Shown here one piece after another: positions 36,381-45,590 of a stretch of DNA of 64,000 nt. Origin of the DNA: Corallococcus sp. EGB (GTDB lineage: Bacteria > Myxococcota > Myxococcia > Myxococcales > Myxococcaceae); the NCBI RefSeq assembly GCF_019968905.1, contig NZ_CP079946.1, positions 6,483,356-6,547,355 of the forward strand, read 5' to 3'. The translations under genes were made by a program, and so were the position numbers. The notes under the pieces are model-generated. The model worked only from the letters and a program-made list of their open reading frames with translations, was not told the origin of the DNA and made no database searches. Position 1 is the stretch's first letter, and each line of letters begins with the position of its first letter.

Positions 36381-38069
36381 CTAGAACCGCTGGAAGTCAT
36401 GGGGAGCCGGCGGCTCCGCGCCGTTCTGGAGCCGGGCCAGCGCCCCGTTCGAGGACGTGGGGAGCGGTCCCTGCGCCGCCGCCTGGAGGCCCCGGACGGG
36501 CGAGGCCGGGAGCCGGGAGGCCGGAGCGCGCGGCGCGGTGGGGTTGTTGAAGCCGTGGCCCTCCACCAGCCGGAAGAAGTTCATCATCTGCAGGAGCGAC
36601 TCGGCCTGGGTGGCCATCTCCTCCGCGGTGGAGGACAGCTCCTCGGCGGCGGAAGCGTTGCGCTGGGTGACCCCATCCACCTGCGTCATGGCGCGGGTCA
36701 TCTGCGAGACGCCGATGGACTGCTCGCGCGAGGCGTTGGCCACCTGCTGCACCAGCTCCGACGTGCGGCGGATGGAGGGCACCAGCTCCGTCAGGAGCTG
36801 TCCGCTGCGCTCGGCGACCTTCACGCTGGAGGTGGCCAGGCTGCCGATCTCCTTCGCGGCCTTCTGGCTGCGCTCCGCCAGCTTGCGCACCTCCGTGGCG
36901 ACGACGGAGAAGCCCCGGCCGTGCTCGCCCGCGCGCGCGGCCTCCACTGCGGCGTTCAGCGCGAGCAGGTTCGTCTGGTAGGCGATCTCCTCCACGATGG
37001 AGATGCGCTCCGCGATGGCGTTCATCGCCTCCACCGTCTCCTTCACCGCGCTCCCGCTCTCCTCCGCGTCCCGGGCGCCCTTGAGCGCCATCTGCTCCAT
37101 CTCCCGGCTGTTCTCCGAGTTCTGGCGGATGCTGACGTTGAGCTGCTCCAGGCTGGCGGTGGTCTCCTCCACGGAGGCGGCCTGCGAGCTGGTGCCCTGC
37201 GACAGGCTCTGCGCGGCGGACGCCACCTGGAGCGACGCGGAGGACAGCGAGCCCGAGGCGCCGCGCACCTCGCTGATGACGCCCGACAGCCGGTGGATCA
37301 TGTCCCGCATGCTGCCCATCATCCGGCCCGTCTCATCCGTGCCCCGGACGGTGATGTGGGCCGTGAGGTCGCCCGCCGTCACCTGCGACGTCACCTGCAC
37401 GGCCTCGGTGAGCGGCTGCACGATGCTGCGGGTGAGGAAGACGGACATCAGCGCCGCGAGCACCACGCTCAGGACACCGCCGCTGACGAGCAGCTTGTAG
37501 AGGTCCTCCGTCATGGCCGCGGTGCGGGCGGTGCGCTCATTCAGGAGGGCCTCCTCGTCGTTTCCCAGCCGGGTGAGCAGCGAACGGATGCGGTCCGCGG
37601 TCTGCTTGCCGCTCGCGGACTGCTCCACCGCGATGAGCGCGGACAGCTCGCTCCGGCCCGCGGTGACCTCACGGCGCTGGGCGATGAGCGGCTCCAGGTG
37701 CTGGGTGATCCACTGCTGCATCAGGTCGCGGATCTCCTGCTGGCGCTCCTGCTGGCGGTGGTCGCGCTGGGTGAGCTGGCGGACGGTGTCCATGTTCTGC
37801 GACACGCTCAGCCGGGCGACGTTGTAGGGCTCCAGGAACTTGTCATCGCCGGTGATGATGAAGCCGCGCTGTCCCGTCTCCAGGTCGGCCATGTCTCCCT
37901 CCAGGGAGCGCAAGGCGATCATCACCTTGTGGCTCTCGGTGTCGCCCTCGGCGGACGCGGAGACCTTGGTGAGGGTCGAATACACCACCACCACCAGGCT
38001 GATGATGATGGCGACCATCGCGCTGAAGGCGAGCGCCAGCTTCGCGGTGATGCTCAGGTTGTTGAACAT
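36381..38069 (-). CDS. CHASE3-HAMP methyl-accepting chemotaxis protein
   Basis: The 562-residue product has a membrane segment at about 9-30 and a helical periplasmic sensor at about 35-185. The sensor carries the CHASE3 hallmark ([20 protein letters not shown]). A second membrane segment (about 190-212), a HAMP domain and the long MCP coiled coil follow. The coil tip [19 protein letters not shown] is the conserved interaction region for CheA and CheW. Glutamine/glutamate-rich positions along the helices suit CheR. A proline-rich tail of about 55 residues follows the coil and lacks an obvious CheR-tethering pentapeptide. The ligand is unknown. Confidence 0.92.
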   Translation of the reverse strand: MFNNLSITAKLALAFSAMVAIIISLVVVVYSTLTKVSASAEGDTESHKVMIALRSLEGDMADLETGQRGFIITGDDKFLEPYNVARLSVSQNMDTVRQLTQRDHRQQERQQEIRDLMQQWITQHLEPLIAQRREVTAGRSELSALIAVEQSASGKQTADRIRSLLTRLGNDEEALLNERTARTAAMTEDLYKLLVSGGVLSVVLAALMSVFLTRSIVQPLTEAVQVTSQVTAGDLTAHITVRGTDETGRMMGSMRDMIHRLSGVISEVRGASGSLSSASLQVASAAQSLSQGTSSQAASVEETTASLEQLNVSIRQNSENSREMEQMALKGARDAEESGSAVKETVEAMNAIAERISIVEEIAYQTNLLALNAAVEAARAGEHGRGFSVVATEVRKLAERSQKAAKEIGSLATSSVKVAERSGQLLTELVPSIRRTSELVQQVANASREQSIGVSQMTRAMTQVDGVTQRNASAAEELSSTAEEMATQAESLLQMMNFFRLVEGHGFNNPTAPRAPASRLPASPVRGLQAAAQGPLPTSSNGALARLQNGAEPPAPHDFQRF

Positions 38070-38096
38070 GGTGACTCCGATGCTGCGACGGATGAT

Positions 38097-39806
38097 TCAG
38101 GGCGCCCGGGGGGCGGAAGAGGGGACTTCCTGCGGAGCGGTGGGAGCGGGCGCGGCGGCAGAGGCCTGGAGGATGGCCCTGCGCACCAGCGCGGGCGTGT
38201 CCAGGAGGAGCGCCACCCGGCCGTCGCCCAGGATGGTGGAGCCGGAGATGCCGGGGACGCCCTGGAAGAGGCGCCCCAGGGGCCGGATGACCCGCTGACC
38301 ATCGCCCTGGAGTTCGTCCACCGCCAGCCCGATGACGCCGTCCGGATGCTTGAGGACGACGACGTTCTCCCGGGCCGGCGAGTCCCCGCCCAGGGAGAAC
38401 ACCTGGCGCAGCCGCAGGTACGGCAGGGGCTGACCTCGCAGGGACAGGACGCCGGAGGCCTCTGCCGTGCGCTCGCCGCCGGGGACCTCCATGCACTCCT
38501 GCACGCTTTCAATGGGGACGACGTACACCTGGTCCCCCACGCCCATGGCGAAGCCCTGGATGACCGCGAGCGTGAGCGGCAGCCGCAGGGTCAGCGTGGT
38601 GCCCTGCCCCTCCTGGCTCTGGATGGCCACGGTGCCGCGCAGGGCCTCGATGTCCCGGCGCACCACGTCCATGCCCACGCCGCGGCCGGACAGCTCCGTG
38701 ACCTCGGTGGCGGTGGTGAAGCCGGGCTCGAAGATGAGGCGCAAGAGCTCGTCGTCGCGCAGCCGCTCGGGCGCCGCGACCAGCCCCTTCTGCCGCGCGC
38801 GCTCGCGCACCCGCTCGCGCTGGATGCCCCGGCCGTCGTCGGACAGCTCCACCACGACGCTGCCTGCGTCATGGTAGGCCCGGAGCCGCAGGCGGCCCCG
38901 GGGATCCTTGCCCGCGGCGCGACGCTCGTCCGGCGACTCGATGCCGTGGTCCAGCGCGTTGCGCAGGAGGTGGAGCAGCGGGTCGCGCAGCGCGTCCAGC
39001 ACCGCGGTGTCCAGCGTGGCGTCCTCGCCCTCCAGCTCCAGTTGGGCCAGCTTCTGCTGGGAGCGGGCCAGCTCGCGCACGGTGCGCAGGTGCTGACGGA
39101 ACAGCGGCCCCACCGGGACCATCCGCGCCCGCATCACCTCTTCCTGGAGCGACTCGAAGAGCGAATCCATCTCCCGCTGCTGGGTGAGGGCGTCCTCCCA
39201 GCGCGCGCCGGACTCCTCCGCGCGCGCCAGGAACTGCGCCATCCGCCCGCGCGCCACGGACAGCTCCGCGGTGAGGGTGACGATGCGGTCCAGGCGCTCC
39301 AGGTCCATGCGCGCGCGGGACCGCGCGGTGCTCCGGGACTCCGGCGCGCGCGGCAGGCCGGTGGGAGAGGCCAGCGCCTTCGTGGGGGCCCCCGCGACGA
39401 TGCCCTCCCGCAGCCGGGAGAGGTGGGCCTGATGCACCAAGCCCAGCGAGTCCACGCCCGAAAGCGACGCCCGGCACAGCTCCCGGAGGTGATCCACCGC
39501 CCCGAGCAGCAGCGACACCCGCTTCTCATCCAGGACGAGGTCCCCGTGGAGCAGGGCCTGGAGGAGGTCCTCCACGCCGTGCGTGTAGTCCGTCACGGCC
39601 TGGAAGCCGAGCGACGCCGCCGCTCCCTTCAGCGTGTGGGCCCCGCGAAGGACGTCCGGGAGCAGCGCTTCCGAGGGAGACACCTCGAGCGCGAGGAGGT
39701 GCTCCTCCATGGCGGAGACCAACCCCTCCGCCTCGTCCGCGAAGACGGCCAGCACCTTCTGCCATTCCGCTGCGGTCTCCGACGGCATGTCACCTGGGAT
39801 CGTCAT
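38097..39806 (-). CDS. cheA: CheA-type histidine kinase
   Basis: The roughly 569-residue product has an Hpt domain with the phospho-accepting histidine at about residue 57 (RGAHTLKGAAASLG), a dimerisation domain (about 165-235), an HATPase domain (LLRNALDHGIE, LSDDGRGIQ, SGRGVGMDVVRRDIE) and a C-terminal CheW-like domain (VYVVPIESVQECMEVPGGER). There is no clear P2 domain and no receiver. I used the ATG at 39806; a GTG directly before it is also in frame. A 37-codon frame ends TGATG across this start. It heads the operon cheA-mcp-cheW-cheR. Output must go to an unlinked response regulator. Confidence 0.92.
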   Translation of the reverse strand: MTIPGDMPSETAAEWQKVLAVFADEAEGLVSAMEEHLLALEVSPSEALLPDVLRGAHTLKGAAASLGFQAVTDYTHGVEDLLQALLHGDLVLDEKRVSLLLGAVDHLRELCRASLSGVDSLGLVHQAHLSRLREGIVAGAPTKALASPTGLPRAPESRSTARSRARMDLERLDRIVTLTAELSVARGRMAQFLARAEESGARWEDALTQQREMDSLFESLQEEVMRARMVPVGPLFRQHLRTVRELARSQQKLAQLELEGEDATLDTAVLDALRDPLLHLLRNALDHGIESPDERRAAGKDPRGRLRLRAYHDAGSVVVELSDDGRGIQRERVRERARQKGLVAAPERLRDDELLRLIFEPGFTTATEVTELSGRGVGMDVVRRDIEALRGTVAIQSQEGQGTTLTLRLPLTLAVIQGFAMGVGDQVYVVPIESVQECMEVPGGERTAEASGVLSLRGQPLPYLRLRQVFSLGGDSPARENVVVLKHPDGVIGLAVDELQGDGQRVIRPLGRLFQGVPGISGSTILGDGRVALLLDTPALVRRAILQASAAAPAPTAPQEVPSSAPRAP

Positions 39807-39963
39807 CACGTGCCGCCCCGGGGGCGCAGCGACATCGGCGGACGTAGGGACACGGAGGGAGGCGCTCTCGAGGGCACGTGCTCGCGCGCCATGCCCTGCT
39901 TGTTGTCAGGTGTTGCCATGAAGGTGGGCCGACCCCCACGACGAGAAATATTTCAACCATTCA

Positions 39964-39992
39964 ACAATAACAAACCCAGCCACACTCAACAA
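39964..39992 (-). promoter_or_regulatory. Promoter candidate for the chemosensory operon
   Basis: On the minus strand TTGTTG (39992-39987) is followed after 17 bp by TATTGT (39969-39964), within an AT-rich stretch. This leaves a leader of about 150 nt before cheA that contains a possible 37-codon frame (39919-39806) coupled to the cheA start. Confidence 0.4.
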
Positions 39993-40589
39993 GGTTACGG
40001 ATGATTTCACGCAGCCTGTTTCAAGACGGGGCAAAATGCCCCGCATTGAGCCACGGCGTCACAGGTCAGGCGACACCCGTTCCCTCTGAAACGTGTCTCG
40101 CCTGTCTCGATTTACATGTTTCAATCCCATCCACATCCAACACAGTGCGTCTCGTACGTTCGTACAAGTCATTTCACTCGCACACTGGGGTGATGCGGAC
40201 TCCCTGGCACGTGCGCGACGCCGCCTCGAGCGGAGGGCGGATAGACAGAGGGGCCACATCCCCGGCGTCCTCGCGGTGGGAGGCGGCATCGCAGGGCGGA
40301 CGGCGCGACCTGCCGGGCGAGCACGGAGAGCGCCATCGCGCTCATCGACGCGGACACCTGGCACCGCTTCCTACCTCCCGCAGCCGGACAGGCCCTGCGT
40401 CCGCCTGGGGGCGCCGGAGCTGTTCTCCCAGAAGCTGGACCTCGACGAGGCCGACGCGAGCCTCCAATTCCTCTCATCCCGTGAAGACCGGCGGTCTGGC
40501 CAGTGCGACCGCGCCGGAGCTCCAGCGGCGGCCGCGGGCCATGCCGCGCACCTCTGGGCATCCGCTGATCCGCGCGCCCCGCCTCAGGG
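39993..40589. other. Stretch of about 600 bp without an intact gene
   Basis: The left half is AT-rich and contains a hairpin (CGGGGC-N5-GCCCCG, 40027-40043) and a 12-bp palindrome (GTACGTTCGTAC, 40154-40165). The right half has short protein-like fragments in different plus frames (ALIDADTWHRFLP, then PELFSQKLDLDEADASLQFL), which suggests a decayed gene of unknown family. No frame is complete. Confidence 0.4.
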
Positions 40590-40988
40590 CTACTGGAGCG
40601 GCGGCTGCTCCGGCTCCCCCCTGCCCATCACGGTCCGGGCGTAGTCCTCCGCGCCCGTGAAGTCGACGACGCGGCAGGGCTCATCCCCCACGACCCAGGC
40701 GTCATGCCCCGACGGAATGAAGGCGATGTCGCCGGGCTCCAGGTCCAGCTCCTGGCCGTCGCGCATCTGGATGTGCATCCGCCCGGACAGGACGTTGAGG
40801 GTGTGGACCACCTCGCAGCTCTCCGTGCCGGCGAGGGGCTTCACGTGCTTCGACCACTGCCAGCCCGGCTCGAAGTAGCCCCTGCCGATGCTGAGCGCTC
40901 CCAGGTTCAGGATTGAAGCCTCTCCGTGCGACACGAAGGGCCGGCGCTCGTCCGCCTCGTTGGCCTTCTTGATGATGGCGCGTGCCAT
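40590..40988 (-). CDS. Cupin-domain protein
   Basis: The 132-residue product starts at the ATG at 40988, with GGAGGG about 8 bp upstream; the longer frame adds unrelated residues. It has a single cupin barrel: HVKPLAGTESCEVVHTLNVL, SGRMHIQMRDGQELDLEPGD and IAFIPSGHDAWVVGDEP. Metal-ligand histidines are visible in the first and last motif. The N-terminus (ARAIIKKANEADE) is polar. Such small cupins bind small molecules or act as isomerases; no substrate is evident. It is divergent from the RNase T2 gene. Confidence 0.82.
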   Translation of the reverse strand: MARAIIKKANEADERRPFVSHGEASILNLGALSIGRGYFEPGWQWSKHVKPLAGTESCEVVHTLNVLSGRMHIQMRDGQELDLEPGDIAFIPSGHDAWVVGDEPCRVVDFTGAEDYARTVMGRGEPEQPPLQ

Positions 40989-41160
40989 GGTGCCGTCCCT
41001 CCCGGCGGATGGGTTCCACGGGCAATCTGGGCGTCCCCCCCGCTGGAGGAAAGGGTTCAGCCCGGACGCGGGAGGTGGACCGGAGCACGGGCTGTAGCGC
41101 CCGTCCCCACCTCCGTACCTTCGTGCCGCCGAAGCGACCCGGTCCCGAGGGAATCGAGCC

Positions 41161-42228
41161 ATGCGCCTACCGTCGCGCCCTGCCCTGTGGGCATGTCTGG
41201 TCATCGCGCAGGGCTGCCGTACGCATCACGAGCCGCCTCCCGCGCCTCCGCCCGCGCCCCCCACCGTCACCGCCCGGCCGAGCCACCTGGCGAACTCCAA
41301 CGCCATCGAGTTCGAGTTCGGCCGGCCCGAGGCCACCGCCTGCAACTGTTTCGCCGGCGGCTGCGACACGCCGCAAGCGGGCGCATGCGCCACGCCACGC
41401 TTTGACACGTACGTGCTGGCGCTGACGTGGGCCCCCACCTTCTGCCGCAGCCATCCGGACAAGGAGGAGTGCGAGCACCTGGAAGGCACCTTCGGCGCGA
41501 CGCACCTCACCCTCCACGGCCTGTGGCCGCAGTTCAACGACGAGCAGGCGCGGCAGCTGCACTGCACCTATCCGGCGTACTGCGGCGGGCTCTGTGAGTG
41601 CCAGGACAGCGACGCCCCCCCGGGGTGCTTCCCCGACCCCGCCGCGATTCCGCACGCCATGGGCACCTACGGCCCGGGCTTCGTCACGGACAACTTCTTC
41701 CTCGCGAACCATGAGTGGCCCAAGCACGGCAGCTGCACGGGGATGGATGCGCGGAACTATTTCCAGAGCACCCTCGACGCGCTGCTGTCATTGCCGGGCG
41801 AGCGGGGGACGCCCGCCGCGATTGGAGGCAACGTCGGCGGGAGCGTGGCGCTGGAGGAGCTTCGGGCCTCGTTCGGCCGGGACGACGGCGTGGTCTTCAG
41901 CTGCGACCCGGACTGCAACCTGACGGCGGTGGGCGTCTGCCTTTCGGTGGATGACCAGCTGCGCCCCGCGGCGCTCATGGCGTGTCCGCGCAACGTCATC
42001 ACGACCAACGCCAACGACTGCGCGAGCAATGCCGCCCACCCCCGCTGCCCCACCGTGAACATCCAGGCCGCGATGCCCTTCGACAGCGGCGGGGGCGGAG
42101 GCGGTCCGTCCTCCCTCTGCGGGCAGCCGGGCCATGGGCCCGCGTGCACGAATGATCAGCTCTGCCAGGACCAGGGCTGGGTGCGCTGCGCACGCACCGG
42201 GTGCTGCACCACCGTGCCCAAGCGCTGA
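41161..42228 (+). CDS. Secreted RNase T2-family lipoprotein with Cys-rich tail
   Basis: The 355-residue product has a lipoprotein-type signal ending IAQGC and a proline-rich linker. Both RNase T2 active-site motifs are present: CAS-1 in HLTLHGLWPQFN and CAS-2 in NHEWPKHGSCTG, each with its catalytic histidine. After a Gly-rich spacer (about 310-318) comes a tail of about 36 residues with six cysteines (SSLCGQPGHGPAC, QLCQDQGWVRC, TGCC), like a small disulfide module. T2 enzymes degrade RNA without base specificity. Surface or periplasmic RNA scavenging is the likely role. Confidence 0.88.
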   Translation: MRLPSRPALWACLVIAQGCRTHHEPPPAPPPAPPTVTARPSHLANSNAIEFEFGRPEATACNCFAGGCDTPQAGACATPRFDTYVLALTWAPTFCRSHPDKEECEHLEGTFGATHLTLHGLWPQFNDEQARQLHCTYPAYCGGLCECQDSDAPPGCFPDPAAIPHAMGTYGPGFVTDNFFLANHEWPKHGSCTGMDARNYFQSTLDALLSLPGERGTPAAIGGNVGGSVALEELRASFGRDDGVVFSCDPDCNLTAVGVCLSVDDQLRPAALMACPRNVITTNANDCASNAAHPRCPTVNIQAAMPFDSGGGGGGPSSLCGQPGHGPACTNDQLCQDQGWVRCARTGCCTTVPKR

Positions 42229-42230
42229 AG

Positions 42231-43244
42231 TCAGGCCACGGCCTGGAGGTCCGCGTCGCGCGGCACCTTCGCGGCGGCAACGCGCACCACCTCCGGGCTC
42301 GCGCCGTCCTTGTGCGCGTTCTCGCTCAGGTGCCGGCGCCAGGCGCGCGCGCCGGGCAGCCCCTGGAAGAGGCCCAGCATGTGCCGGGTGATGGCGCCCA
42401 GCGGCGCCCCCTGGCTCATCTGCGCTTCGATGTACGGCAGCATCGCGTCCACCACCTCGTGGCGCGTGAGGGGCGGCTGCGTGCTCCCGAAGAAGCGCCG
42501 GTCCGCGTCCGCCAGGAGGTAGGGGGATTCATAGGGCGCGCGGCCCATCATCACGCCGTCCACGCGGCCCAGGTGCTCGGCCGCCGCGTCCAGCGTCTTG
42601 ATGCCGCCGTTGAGGGTGATGTCCAGGTGCGGGAACTCGGCCTTGAGCCGGTGCACCAGCTCGTAGCGCAGGGGCGGCACGTCCCGGTTCTCCTTGGGGG
42701 ACAGGCCCTGCAGCCACGCCTTGCGCGCGTGCACGATGAAGCGCGTGCAGCCCGCCGCGGAGACGCGCTTCACGAAGTCCTCCAGCGTGGGCCACTCCTC
42801 CATGTCGTCGATGGCGATGCGCGACTTCACCGTCACCGGGATGCGCACCGCCTCCCGCATGGCGGCCACGCCGCGCGCCACCAGGTCCGGCTCCGCCATC
42901 AGGCACGCGCCGAAGCGGCCGGACTGCACGCGGTCGCTGGGGCAGCCCACGTTGAGGTTGATCTCGTCGTAGCCCCACTCCTCGCCAATGCGCGCGGAGG
43001 CGGCCAGGTCCGCGGGCTCCGAGCCGCCCAGCTGGAGGGCCACCGGGTGCTCGGCGGGTGAGAAGCCCAGCAGGCGGTCGCGCTTGCCGTGCAGCACCGC
43101 GCCCGTGGTCACCATCTCCGTGTAGAGCAGCGTGTGGCGGGAGATGAGGCGGAAGAAGTACCGGCAGTGCCGGTCCGTCCAGTCCATCATCGGCGCGATA
43201 CACAGCGGCATGGGGTAGGCCAGGGCAGTCATCGCCCTACCCAT
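42231..43244 (-). CDS. dusA: tRNA-dihydrouridine synthase A
   Basis: The 337-residue product has the DusA pattern. The FMN-barrel start is CIAPMMDWTDRHCRYF. NVGCPSDRVQSGRFGACLM contains the catalytic cysteine region, and RIAIDDMEEWPTLEDF and GRAPYESPYLLADADRRFFG follow. DusA reduces uridines in the tRNA D-loop using FMN and NADPH. The start is the ATG at 43244; a second ATG at 43232 is possible. It converges with the RNase T2 gene with a 2-bp gap. Confidence 0.92.
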   Translation of the reverse strand: MGRAMTALAYPMPLCIAPMMDWTDRHCRYFFRLISRHTLLYTEMVTTGAVLHGKRDRLLGFSPAEHPVALQLGGSEPADLAASARIGEEWGYDEINLNVGCPSDRVQSGRFGACLMAEPDLVARGVAAMREAVRIPVTVKSRIAIDDMEEWPTLEDFVKRVSAAGCTRFIVHARKAWLQGLSPKENRDVPPLRYELVHRLKAEFPHLDITLNGGIKTLDAAAEHLGRVDGVMMGRAPYESPYLLADADRRFFGSTQPPLTRHEVVDAMLPYIEAQMSQGAPLGAITRHMLGLFQGLPGARAWRRHLSENAHKDGASPEVVRVAAAKVPRDADLQAVA

Positions 43245-43346
43245 ATCCGGACTCCCGCCGTCCGCCCAGGGTCTCCCGAGGCCCCCTCTGGAGGCAGGCG
43301 GGTGGCCGAGCCCCGGCAGGCAACGCCGGCCCTATGCTCTTGGGCC

Positions 43347-43874
43347 ATGGCCCCTGCCCCACCCTGGCTTCCCGCTGTCCAGAACAACGCGGAGTGGTGC
43401 GACACCGTCTGCCGCGCCCATGGCCATCCGGGCCGGTTCGAGCAGGGCCTGTGGCTCAACCCCGCGCCGGAGTCCTCTTCGGAGGTGGCGTGGCGCACGG
43501 TGGGGACTCCGGAGGAGCTGGAGGCTTGGGAGGCGGCCTGGAGCGGCCAGCCCGAGGGAGCCCGACCCTCGCGCGTCTTCCCCCCTGCGCTCCTCCAGGA
43601 CGAGGGCGTCGTCTTCCTCGCCGCGGGAGATGGGAAGCGGCTCGTGGCCGGTGGCATCGCGTTCTTCGGCGCGGACGTCATCGGCCTGTCGAATACGTTC
43701 CGCGTCGAAGGCGCGCCCGCGTGCCTGGACGCGGAGTTGCTCGCGCGGCTCCGGGCGCACTTCCCGGGGCGGCCCGTCGTCGGCTACGAGCGCGGCGAGG
43801 CGCTCGACACCTGGCGGGCGCTGGGCTTCGAGGCGGGAGGACCGCTGCGGGTGTGGCTCAGAAGGGAGGGCTGA
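43347..43874 (+). CDS. Putative GNAT-like protein
   Basis: The 175-residue product resembles the later half of a GNAT acetyltransferase: a strand pair around VVFLAAGDGKRLVAGGIAFF, then DVIGLSNTFRVEG, and a final VVGYERGEALDTWRALGFEA with the typical end L-G-F. The acetyl-CoA loop (Q/R-x-x-G-x-A/G) is not clear, so activity is uncertain. An N-terminal segment with NNAEWCDTVCRAHG is common in uncharacterised relatives. Its end overlaps the convergent gene by 17 bp. Confidence 0.6.
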   Translation: MAPAPPWLPAVQNNAEWCDTVCRAHGHPGRFEQGLWLNPAPESSSEVAWRTVGTPEELEAWEAAWSGQPEGARPSRVFPPALLQDEGVVFLAAGDGKRLVAGGIAFFGADVIGLSNTFRVEGAPACLDAELLARLRAHFPGRPVVGYERGEALDTWRALGFEAGGPLRVWLRREG

Positions 43875-44394
43875 GCACCACGCCCTGCTCCTCCAGCCAC
43901 GCGTCCACCAGCCGCTGGCCTGCGTCCGTCAGCGTGAAGCCCAGCCCGGCCCACTGCTGGCCGTTGAGCATCACCACCTGCCCCAGCGCGCGGGCGAAGG
44001 CCACCTCTGGCGCGGCGCGCTTGAGCAGCGCGCCCGCGTAGTGGTGCAGGAACAGGTCGAAGTTCTTCGCGAAGTCCGGGTGCCCGGGCAGCGAGTCGCT
44101 GCGCGTGTCCCCCGTCATGTCGTACGCCTGGATGAGCGCGCCGAAGCCCAGCACGTCCAGGAGGAACGCCTGCATCCGGTCCTTGCCCCGCACCCGGCCG
44201 GGCAACCACCGCTCAGGCCCCGCGGGCGTCTGGAATGTCCACAGCCCGCGCTGACGCGTCGCAGCGAACGGCGGCCCCCCCGCGACGCCCTTCCGCTCCT
44301 GCTGGAGCGCCCGGCGCTGCACCCGCAGGGGCGAGGACTCCGAACGCGCGGGGAAATAGACGATGACCGCCGGGGCCGAGCGGGCGCAGTTCAT
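43858..44394 (-). CDS. Hypothetical cytoplasmic protein
   Basis: The 178-residue product starts at the ATG at 44394 with GGAG 8 bp upstream. A longer form from 44424 has a GATAAT element too close to it, which argues against that start. The sequence has a mixed alpha/beta N-terminus (APAVIVYFPARSES), a helical centre (MQAFLLDVLGFGALIQAYDM) and a repeat-free C-terminus (WAGLGFTLTDAGQRLVDAWL). I do not recognise a family. No signal peptide or membrane segment is visible. Confidence 0.55.
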   Translation of the reverse strand: MNCARSAPAVIVYFPARSESSPLRVQRRALQQERKGVAGGPPFAATRQRGLWTFQTPAGPERWLPGRVRGKDRMQAFLLDVLGFGALIQAYDMTGDTRSDSLPGHPDFAKNFDLFLHHYAGALLKRAAPEVAFARALGQVVMLNGQQWAGLGFTLTDAGQRLVDAWLEEQGVVLSPPF

Positions 44395-44474
44395 GGAGTC
44401 GACTCCAGGGGGGAACACCTTCATGGGAATTATCCCGCCCCGCCGCCGTGGAGTTGCTTCCCGGACAACGCTTT

Positions 44475-45446
44475 TCAGGGGCCGCCCGGCATGGGCCCCG
44501 CGAGCGCCTCCACCGACTCCGGGAGTGTGCCCCGCTCGAGCGCGGCGTGAAGGGTGGTGAGCTGGGCCGCCACCACCGCGCGCGACACCTTGGCGCCCGC
44601 GCCGTCGCGCACCAGCAGCTCCAGGGTTGCCTGCGCCAGCATCAGCGGCAGCGCGGTGAAGGCGAGCATGTCCCGGGGCGCCCCCGCCAGGAACAGCGCG
44701 CGCACATAGCGCGCGGCGGCGATGAGGTCCTGGCCCGCGAGCTGCTCCACGTCCTGGAGCTGCACGCCGTCCGGGAGCCACACGCGCCCCTCCTTCCGGT
44801 CCTGCCGCGCGTCCTTGAGGATGTTGACCAGCTGGAGCGCCTCGCCGAACAGCGGCGCCAGCGAGCGCAGGTTCGGCGAGTACGGCGCGAGGCGCGCGTC
44901 CAGGACGAACAGCTCCGTGAGCAGCTCGCCCACCAGTCCCGCCACGATGTAGCAATAGTCACGCAGGGACTGGAGCGACCCGAGCTTCACCAGGCCGGTG
45001 TCCGACGCGCCCGCCAGCACCTGCCCCATGCCCTGCACCGTCTTGAGCACGAAGTGGCGCAGGATGGCGCCGGCCTCCGGGCGCAGCGCGTCCAGGCTCG
45101 CCAGCAGCTCGGGGGTGCGCGCGAGCAGATCCAGATAGCCCGCGTTCTCGCTGGGACGGCGCGAAAGCCACTCGCGGGACAGCGCCCCGGCGTCCACGCC
45201 CGGCGTCTCCTGGAGCAGCGCCGCGAAGCCGGCCAGCGCGTCGCGGCGTTCGTCGCGCGTCCAGGGGGCGGCGTCCTCCAGCGTGTCCGCGACGCGCAGG
45301 AGCAGGTAGCCCAGCCCCACCTCGCGGCGCAGCGGCTCGTCGAGCAGCGGGATGGCCAGCGCGAACGTGCGGCTGGTCCGCTCGAGGAAGTCCGCCAGTT
45401 CGTCATCCCGGAACGGCAGCGCCATTTCGGTGGGGGCGTCACTCAA
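44475..45446 (-). CDS. Squalene/phytoene synthase family protein
   Basis: I used a TTG start at 45446 because GGAGG lies 8 bp upstream, whereas the ATG at 45425 has no ribosome site. The 323-residue product has the two aspartate-rich motifs of head-to-head prenyl synthases: RVADTLEDA and LVNILKDARQD. It also has CYIVAGLVGELLTELF between them. Such enzymes join two farnesyl or geranylgeranyl diphosphates through Mg-bound diphosphates, giving squalene or phytoene. Which product is made cannot be decided here; no desaturase or cyclase gene is nearby. Confidence 0.85.
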   Translation of the reverse strand: MSDAPTEMALPFRDDELADFLERTSRTFALAIPLLDEPLRREVGLGYLLLRVADTLEDAAPWTRDERRDALAGFAALLQETPGVDAGALSREWLSRRPSENAGYLDLLARTPELLASLDALRPEAGAILRHFVLKTVQGMGQVLAGASDTGLVKLGSLQSLRDYCYIVAGLVGELLTELFVLDARLAPYSPNLRSLAPLFGEALQLVNILKDARQDRKEGRVWLPDGVQLQDVEQLAGQDLIAAARYVRALFLAGAPRDMLAFTALPLMLAQATLELLVRDGAGAKVSRAVVAAQLTTLHAALERGTLPESVEALAGPMPGGP

Positions 45447-45590
45447 GGAACCGTCCTCCGGGAACGGGCGCGCACTCTCCCGCCCGGGGCTCTCACTGCC
45501 ACAAGCCATCCACCGACACACGCGAGAACGTGCGGGCCCGGCGCACGGAGTCCCACCAGCGGACACCGCGCGCCGGGAATTCCCGAGGCT

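Noticed and set aside
36399-40004. A 1,201-codon plus-strand frame over the chemosensory operon
   Set aside because: It is antisense to cheA, the receptor and cheW, has no recognisable domain and is extremely rich in Gly, Arg, His and Leu.
40154-40165. Palindrome GTACGTTCGTAC as an operator
   Set aside because: It is isolated, not near an intact gene start, and no second copy was found.
40306-40589. Protein-like fragments ALIDADTWHRFLP and PELFSQKLDLDEADASLQFL as a gene
   Set aside because: They are in different frames with stops between, and no family could be recognised, so only a decayed region is reported.
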